NCBI GenBank assembly: GCA_028023455.1
Contig: JAQFVV010000282.1
Location: 1,089,713-1,153,712, forward strand
Direction: 5' to 3'
Origin: Epiperipatus broadwayi
Taxonomy: Eukaryota > Onychophora > Udeonychophora > Euonychophora > Peripatidae
Length of the DNA stretch: 64,000 nt
Position numbers and translations under genes: made by a program. The notes under the pieces were generated by a model, which saw nothing but the letters and a program-made list of their open reading frames with translations, ran no database searches and had not been told where the DNA came from. This document shows, in pieces, positions 57,421 to 64,000 of this stretch (within the stretch, counting starts at the first letter, position 1; each line of letters starts with the position of its first letter).

Positions 57421-58245
57421 TAGTTTATCTGAAGTATCACATAGAGGCAAAAATTGTGACGCACGATTTTTTATTATTTCAATTATTTTTACACATACAT
57501 TTGACCAATGTTTTTTCTCCAATTCCACAAGTTTTTGATTTTCTTCATCAATGGTCTTATTGTCTGCCAGTCAGGTTTTAAAATCATACCACATTTTCAT
57601 ATGTGTTGTGTAAACAAGACTTTTTTTCATGTATGTGAAGTATATGAGATAAATTTCTCCAATCACGTGATACGAAATTTGATGCAGAATCTTTACGATT
57701 CATTGGACAAAATTATTTACAAAAAAAGTAGAAAACACTATTATATTAGCCATAACCCATGTACTAACTCATCCTTTTTTTTTTCTTTTTTTATAATACA
57801 CATTACTAAACTTTTTTCCTTTAAAATTCCGAGGATAGAATATGTCCTGTTTTTGAATTAGGTTCACATTCAACCAAAGTAAGTTGAAGTTTATCAGTGA
57901 TTTTAGGCCAATTTTCTGGATCTTCCGGTTCATCAATTGAAAAGTTTTGTTGTTCTTCATTGAAATCTTTATTTGGCTTTTCTTCATTGAAATTTTCATT
58001 TGGCTGTTCTTCATCAGAATTTTCATTGGGCTGTTCTATATTATGAACTTGAATTTGTTGTTCCATTTCCAAAATTTCATCTTCAGCAACAGATGAACTT
58101 TGTCCATGTTCTTTGTACGAATATTCATTTGAAGGTTTAGATTTTTTTATAAAGCCAAAAAGTGCTCCAGATTGTTTTAATAATAATTTTTATTTTGCAG
58201 CCTTTCTTTTTCTATTTTGAAAACTGGATATTTTTGCTTCCCCTC

Positions 58246-58405
58246 TATATTATTTAATATTTACTAAGGCTGTAACCTCAAGAATAGAGGTCCCTACCTC
58301 ACATTTTTCAGACATATTTAAGACCTGTAGAGGTTCCTACCTTCACATTTTTCAGACGTATATTCTTGAGGTTACAACCTTAGTAAATATTACTTAATAT
58401 AATAA
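58246..58405. repeat. Hairpin repeat with internal direct repeats
   Basis: About 44-base inverted arms (58,246-58,290 and 58,360-58,405; core ACTAAGGCTGTAACCTCAAG). Between them two direct copies of CTACCTCACATTTTTCAGAC-type sequence occur. It sits at the N-terminal end of the hAT relic, where the second hAT terminus would be expected. Confidence 0.7.
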
Positions 58406-58409
58406 TGTA

Positions 58410-61400
58410 CGTTTAAAATAAATTTATATCTAAGGAGGAAGACGTAAATTAATTATTTATTAAAATATATTTAAAGTTCTACCCTTAATTTTTTTATATC
58501 TTTTTATTGTCACAGAATCACTGATTGATGTAAATTTGTGTGTCAAATGGTATTTAATTTTGAATAATATATATACGTACTTATTTGTGGTATAGGTTGT
58601 AGTTAATACCCAGCTTTGTTATTAAAAATTTAGTAGGATTACATGTTTATTCTTATATTACATGCTCTATCAATTTAGTACTTTAACTTCAAGAAGGAAT
58701 TTATACATTATAGAGATTAGAGGTTGCAGCATATTAAAAATAATCATTTGATCTTTCAGCTTCTAGCTTTCTCACCAAACCTTAATGTTGATTATAAATG
58801 CATCTCATAATATTGATATTATTAGCATATCTGCTCAATTCACTGATTACAAAAATCAATAATAAATTTTGTGAAAGGAACCATATTGTCTCATTTACTG
58901 AACTTATTTTTACATGCGCATGGATATTCATGTTACAACTTGTATTTTTTAAATGTTATTAGGTACTGCTATATTGTAGTGCATTGATATATATATTGTA
59001 ACTGATGAAATGGTGAAGAGCATAACCTACAGCAATTTAGCTGTCAAAACATTTGCTTAATTTATATTATGCAGCTAATCACTATTATGAGATTCTCTAC
59101 TGTAAGCAGCACAATTAAATATATAAGAAAACACTATAAATATGAATTAATAAAAAAGACTTCCTTTTTAAGAAACACTTTTTTTTATATACCGTAGCGA
59201 TCTGTCAATTGCGCTCACTCGAGGAATACTGTCTCAAGACAATGGGCATAGTATTTCATTACGTATGCGTAGAACTCATTGCCATCAGGTGGCCTGTTAT
59301 GGTTAAAACAACAATGCTGTAGTGTTAGCTGTACATTAGGTCGCAAAACGGTATATCCATGTGCGTTTGGCAAAAAACAGTGCCATCAAGCGGTCGGGTG
59401 CGGCAAATGTACCAGTAATAATAGTAATAATATCACAAGGTTATGAAATTCAAGTATAATTGTATTATTTGTAAATAAGATTAAATAAGTCTAATAATAT
59501 TTATATGATTGGCCTACCATATATCAAATCGAAAATTACCCCAGGGTTTAAAATATTTATGTAGATTAAATAAGACTTAAAATTTTAGTCTTAAACTTAA
59601 AAAATCTTTAGTATTGATATGACTAAAATAAAGGCATTTTATTGTATTTAAACTACATCTTAATTAACTAAACATTAATATTTAAATTGTGGGAAGTATT
59701 AGCTATAAATATAAATAGTGTTATTACTACAACAATATACCTTTAAATAAATGCATTCTAATAATACCATATGACCATATTTATTTATTATTAATTTAAA
59801 TAATAAAATATGAAAATCAAGTAATTTAGTAGATATAAATAAATATATGAAATAAAATATAATAATAAATTAAATTCTCAATACTTGAGAGATAAATAAT
59901 TTCTAACAATGTTAATCGTAGTACCTTGATCTTGATTTCTCCTACATTAATAACAGAACATGGGACAAAACAAGTCATTGAAGAATGTTATTAAGCTAAG
60001 GATAAAGAAAACAAGTATTAATAATTATATGTAACAAAGTGAAATAATGTTTTATCTGATTCCTAGGTTACATTAGTTTAATCTAATCAATCTCTTATCT
60101 AGGTATCATGCTGATATAAATCTTAGTTACTTCTTAAAATACAAAACATTTACCTTATTATAGTATAATCCTGTAAAGATGTGGCATTATCTTGCCTAGC
60201 TTCTATAGGTATTTACACAAGATGCTTATCTAGGCAACTATATTATATTGTCTATATATAATAAATAATAAGTAAAAACATATATCTTTTTGTTGTATTA
60301 TATATATTGTAACAATTTAAATAAATCAATTAATCATATCATAGACAAAGAAAATATCAGCATTAAAGATTCTTGGTATTTATTTATATATTGGGACAGT
60401 CATCCGAACAATAAAACATACTGGCCATTGTCATCTAATAAAATTATATTAAATATAGCAACTGAATAAAAGTACCCACTGTGAGATTCCTGGAGTGCCT
60501 TATGCTTATCTCCAATACTAGGTTCTTCTAACAAAGAATCCTTCCTATTCTTCTTTCCAAATATATAAGACCATTCATGGTCATATGCATACACACGGGT
60601 GCTATTCATGACAACTTATAAAAAAATATATTTTATAAAACTAATATTATGAAGTTGGAAAGGGATGATATCACTCTTTATTCAGTTTAGCTAAGTACAT
60701 GTGTTTTCCCTTGAGCGCCACTAGATTGTTTTCAATCTAGATAAGTATCTATTTATAGTGTACTTGAGTTCAAACTCATTCAGTACATATTTATTACACA
60801 TGACTTGGATGACTATTGAACAAAAATGACATTCTTACATTTTATCTATATTGATAAAATTACAAGATCCCAATATTACCAAAGTTTATACTATAGATCA
60901 AAGATTCTTATAGACATTGCTAGCTCATTAGCGTATATTGATGAACAGACATGTATAATCCTATTAATGGCTTCCAAACAAGCATGTGAAGACCATTATT
61001 GATATTGATGGCCATTTAACTAAATTATTTATCACAATAAAGGTAATAATGATGATGATGATAATAATATCACAATAATGATTATAATAGTGATATCATA
61101 ATAATGATTATAATGGTGATGATGATACCAGCCATGGCTTATCAATAAACTCACAACAATAAATTCATCTTTATAAACTTATAGGCATCTATTAAAATTA
61201 TCCTATTTCATACTGGGATTTAATAATACTAATGGTGATGATTGATCATCATGAATCTCTTTGCATAATATTCGATTTTCTATAAACCCCTATTTACTAA
61301 AACATATTCATTACGCTAAACATTAAATTTAATGATTATAATTTATTAATGATGATTGATGGCGATCATAACTTTTATATAGTATTATTTGAAACATTTT

Positions 61401-64000
61401 TAACTAACAACATGATATCCATCTTTGATGAGGATGATCTAAATTCATGGACACAACACAATTTTAGCTTTCTATGTTGAACTATAATTATCAAAATTTA
61501 ATTTATTCTCAAGCATAATCCTTAAATACTTAAATATCAACATTCTAATTTACCTATTATTTTGCGGACGCTTAATATTTGCAAGTGATTGCTCAATATA
61601 TATGAATGGTAATACTTAATAACTGCGAGCAATGATGCTGATTTAAAATGATAGAATTAAGAAAAAAAACAACACAATATTCTTAATAATAACTCGGAAA
61701 CCAATTAAGATATATAATTATATTTTATTAACACTACTACTCTTTCTTTCCTTTAAAGTCAAATCGACAATTAAATAAATGGCATATTAATATAAAAAAT
61801 TCATATAAGTATAAGCAAATAAACTTAATATATAGGTTTGTCACTTTTCTAGATATCTCAAAATAAGCTGACTTAAATCAATATTAATAAAAAAAAATAC
61901 ATATTCTATAAATGCTTATTTAAAACTTTTCTTACTTATCATATCATAAAATAAATTTCAGGTGTAACTTGTATGTGTTATTTCATTTCCATTCAAATGT
62001 AATGCCCTACTTTTTAATTTACCATTTTAAACTAATCATATATAACCTATTCTTTGATGTGTTTGGGTAAGCAGTTACACATTCACGCATTCGGTAATGT
62101 TAACATATATGTTTAAAATGTATACCCATAAATTACATATATAAAATTATCTTTTTCTTTTGCAACCTTATAGCGAAAGAAAATAAAATACATATATTAA
62201 TTTTTTTTATATGCAACAAGATAAAATAAAAATAAAAAAAACATTATAAATACATATATCTATAGGTTGCTCATTATCATTAACAACTGAAGAACAATCA
62301 AAAAAAAAAAAAAACATTTCAACATTACAATATATAATAAAAAAAATAATGAAAAATTTAAGTTTAAAGATTTAAACTATGTTTGTGCTATGTAGTGAGT
62401 TATTGCAAATAACTATAGATAAACAAGTCTTTAATGTTTCTGTATCAAAAAAAGAAAATTGCTTTGACCAGTAAATTAAGGTTTACTTTTAATAAGTAAA
62501 AGAATAAAATCGGTTAAAGAAAGTTCATATTTACCCGTCTACTTTTTACTTCTTATTAATGTCCTGAGTTTAAATTATCAGACTGCTTTTCTTTGCTCAC
62601 CAACAACAACAACAACAACAAAAAAAAGTTATTGCAGATACTTTTAAGATAATGCTGAATCAATTGACTTTGCTTGTTTCTTCAATTCCATTATTATTTA
62701 CTGTTGATTGGCTTCCTTCTACCATTTAAAAAAAAATTATTATAAGTACTTTGAATAAGTAGGTACCGGTGGATTTGCTTGTCTCTCTCCTTTAAAAAAA
62801 ATAATTGCTGTCGACACTTTAGATGATTGAGGTAAATCAACAAAAATTTGATTTATGGCTTCAAACTTGGTTCTACATGGATGTTATAAATTTTCTTTTT
62901 CTTCTATTTCCTCTTCTCCATTCATTGGAAGGCAGTGAGCTTTTAATAAGACAGGAACTAGGAACAAAGCATTCCATATAGCTTGCGTGGTTGGCTTCAA
63001 AATTTATCATTTTGTTGGTTATTACTGGATACATGACTTCATAGACAGATCAGCGATTTTGACTCATTCTGTATTAATCAGGAAGCAGAAAAAATGGTTT
63101 AGCAATGCAGAGGCATTGTATTTTGCATAACCAAATATGTTAATATCATTTTTATAATTATTACTAACTTATAATAAATTCAATCTTGTTCCATTTTCCT
63201 CTTCTTTTATATTGCTGGAAATTGCTTTATATAAACGCACATTTCATTTGCTCTCTTTTTTTTCAACTTTCAAGGAGTGAAAAAAAAAATTAAAGCGTTC
63301 ACTCTCTTTTAAAAAAAAATCCCCGCTTACATTTCTGCTTAAGAATAATAACAAGGAAGGACCGACTGAGTTGAGTCTCAAAAATAATCATAATTTGAGT
63401 GACTTTCACTCTAAAAAAATTAATGACTAACTCATCATCTCTCTAAAGAAATTTATGACTGACCGATCATCTCTCTAAAAAAATTTTATAACTGACTGAT
63501 TAAAAAAATTGTTTTAATCATTTATATCGCGAATTTCAACCAAAGAAAAAAAAAAAACATCTGGAAATCTTTATCTTAAAAAAAATCAAAGCTTCACAAG
63601 TTACAATCAATAAGGACTTAAAATTGACCGCTATCGTTATCTACATCAAAGCACCTCTTTTGTAAAAATAATTTTAAGATACAGATAACAACAAAGCTGG
63701 CGATCTATAGCCATCAGAAATAAGTGTAAAAGCATCTTTGTGTTTGTACAGATCTATTCATTGTTTCACGCGTGTATATTTTTTTATCTCCTTATCTAAC
63801 AATCCTTATTTCACACCTTTCTGACTTACTCTATTTTAACAAAATGAAAGTTAAATAAATTTAACACATTATTTAAGAATAATAAAAAAAAATATTATAT
63901 AATAAATCAAAAAAAAGAACTGCTTATTCATAATAATAAATCTATACATATAAATCTCTGTATGTATAAAAGAATAAAAAAAATTTTTTTTTTTTTTAAA
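58410..64000. other. AT-rich DNA with microsatellites
   Basis: A GC-richer block at about 59,190-59,420 has no coding or repeat match (see findings). GAT/AAT-type trinucleotide repeats lie at about 61,040-61,130 and (CAA)n at about 62,600-62,622. A 69-codon minus-strand frame at 60,609-60,400 has more balanced composition than its surroundings but no recognisable domain and no clear splice sites. Nothing else is supportable. Confidence 0.5.

Larger units (their letters stand above)
54857..58245 (-). pseudogene. hAT transposase relic, ZMYM1-like
   Basis: The 3' terminus is CAGGGTCCGGAGGAAGGGTC (54,857). Minus-strand order: QNRKRKAAK and LLLKQSGALFGFIKKS (about 58,215-58,145), an acidic N-rich linker, DPENWPKITDKLQLTLVE (about 57,920-57,867), a WYDFKTWQ-like patch (about 57,570), MEPHNKQFEFVTTINKLSEA (about 55,475-55,415), and a C-terminal dimerisation block ERSFLKLKIIKNYLS ... 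MIAIENDICNSLK (about 55,170-55,040). Such transposases cut and paste the element as dimers. Stops, frameshifts and at least four later insertions break it. The far terminus is not found; a hairpin repeat lies there. Confidence 0.75.

Noticed and set aside
60400-60609. 69-codon minus-strand frame with balanced composition, considered as a host exon
   Set aside because: No recognisable family and no clear acceptor or donor; kept only as a remark in the region entry.
1-64000. CRISPR array, bacterial operons or prophage
   Set aside because: No spaced direct-repeat array, no ribosome-binding-site-led gene strings; all recognisable elements are eukaryotic transposons.

Overview
This is AT-rich, repeat-dense animal nuclear DNA. 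I found no host gene, rRNA or functional tRNA. The repeats point to an invertebrate metazoan: jockey/CR1-like and L1/Tx1-like LINE relics, a K02A2.6-type Gypsy element, BED-finger (ZBED5/SCAND3-like) and ZMYM1-like hAT transposases, Penelope-like GIY-YIG fragments and tRNA-derived retroposons. I cannot name the phylum. Every protein-coding relic is broken by stops and frameshifts, so the window reads as intergenic or intronic DNA built from layered insertions.

Layout. 1-1.8 kb: a tRNA-like retroposon, two old F1 repeats, a G-rich tract and a hairpin repeat. 3.5-4.6 kb: a TA-flanked inverted-repeat DNA transposon. 10.2-13.2 kb: a decayed jockey-like LINE (minus) and a Penelope-like C-terminus (plus). 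13.6-13.9 kb: a palindromic F1 copy. 14-25 kb: almost featureless AT-rich DNA. 25.0-37.3 kb: a dead Gypsy provirus with both LTRs; a SINE, a 1.1-kb foldback element and a 2.5-kb insertion in its 3' LTR interrupt it. 39.1-44.5 kb: a hammerhead-bearing SINE, a CR1/jockey-like LINE split by an F1 insertion, an F2 hammerhead repeat, and a hAT element split by an L1/Tx1-like LINE tail. 45.3-48.6 kb: several foldback repeats and a SINE cluster. 49.9-52.1 kb: more F2, F1 and tRNA-like copies. 54.5-58.4 kb: a tandem repeat, then a ZMYM1-like hAT relic (minus) that has collected tRNA-like, SINE and F1 insertions. 58.4-64 kb: simple sequence and AT-rich DNA.

The main observation is that several unrelated repeat families carry a hammerhead-ribozyme core (CUGANGA, stem II, GAAA, NUH). 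Two copies fold by eye into complete type I hammerheads: one in a SINE-like unit with a tRNA-like A/B-box region (S family, 39,301-39,370) and one in a hairpin repeat (F2, minus strand, 41,361-41,408). A third family (F1) has a hammerhead with one A-A mismatch in stem II, seen twice. Three further hairpin repeats hold degraded versions. This resembles the self-cleaving SINE-like Sm-alpha repeats of schistosomes, Penelope pseudo-LTR hammerheads and retrozymes, but I do not recognise these families. A Pol III-type promoter beside a ribozyme suggests a transcribe, self-cleave and retropose cycle; that cycle is inference.
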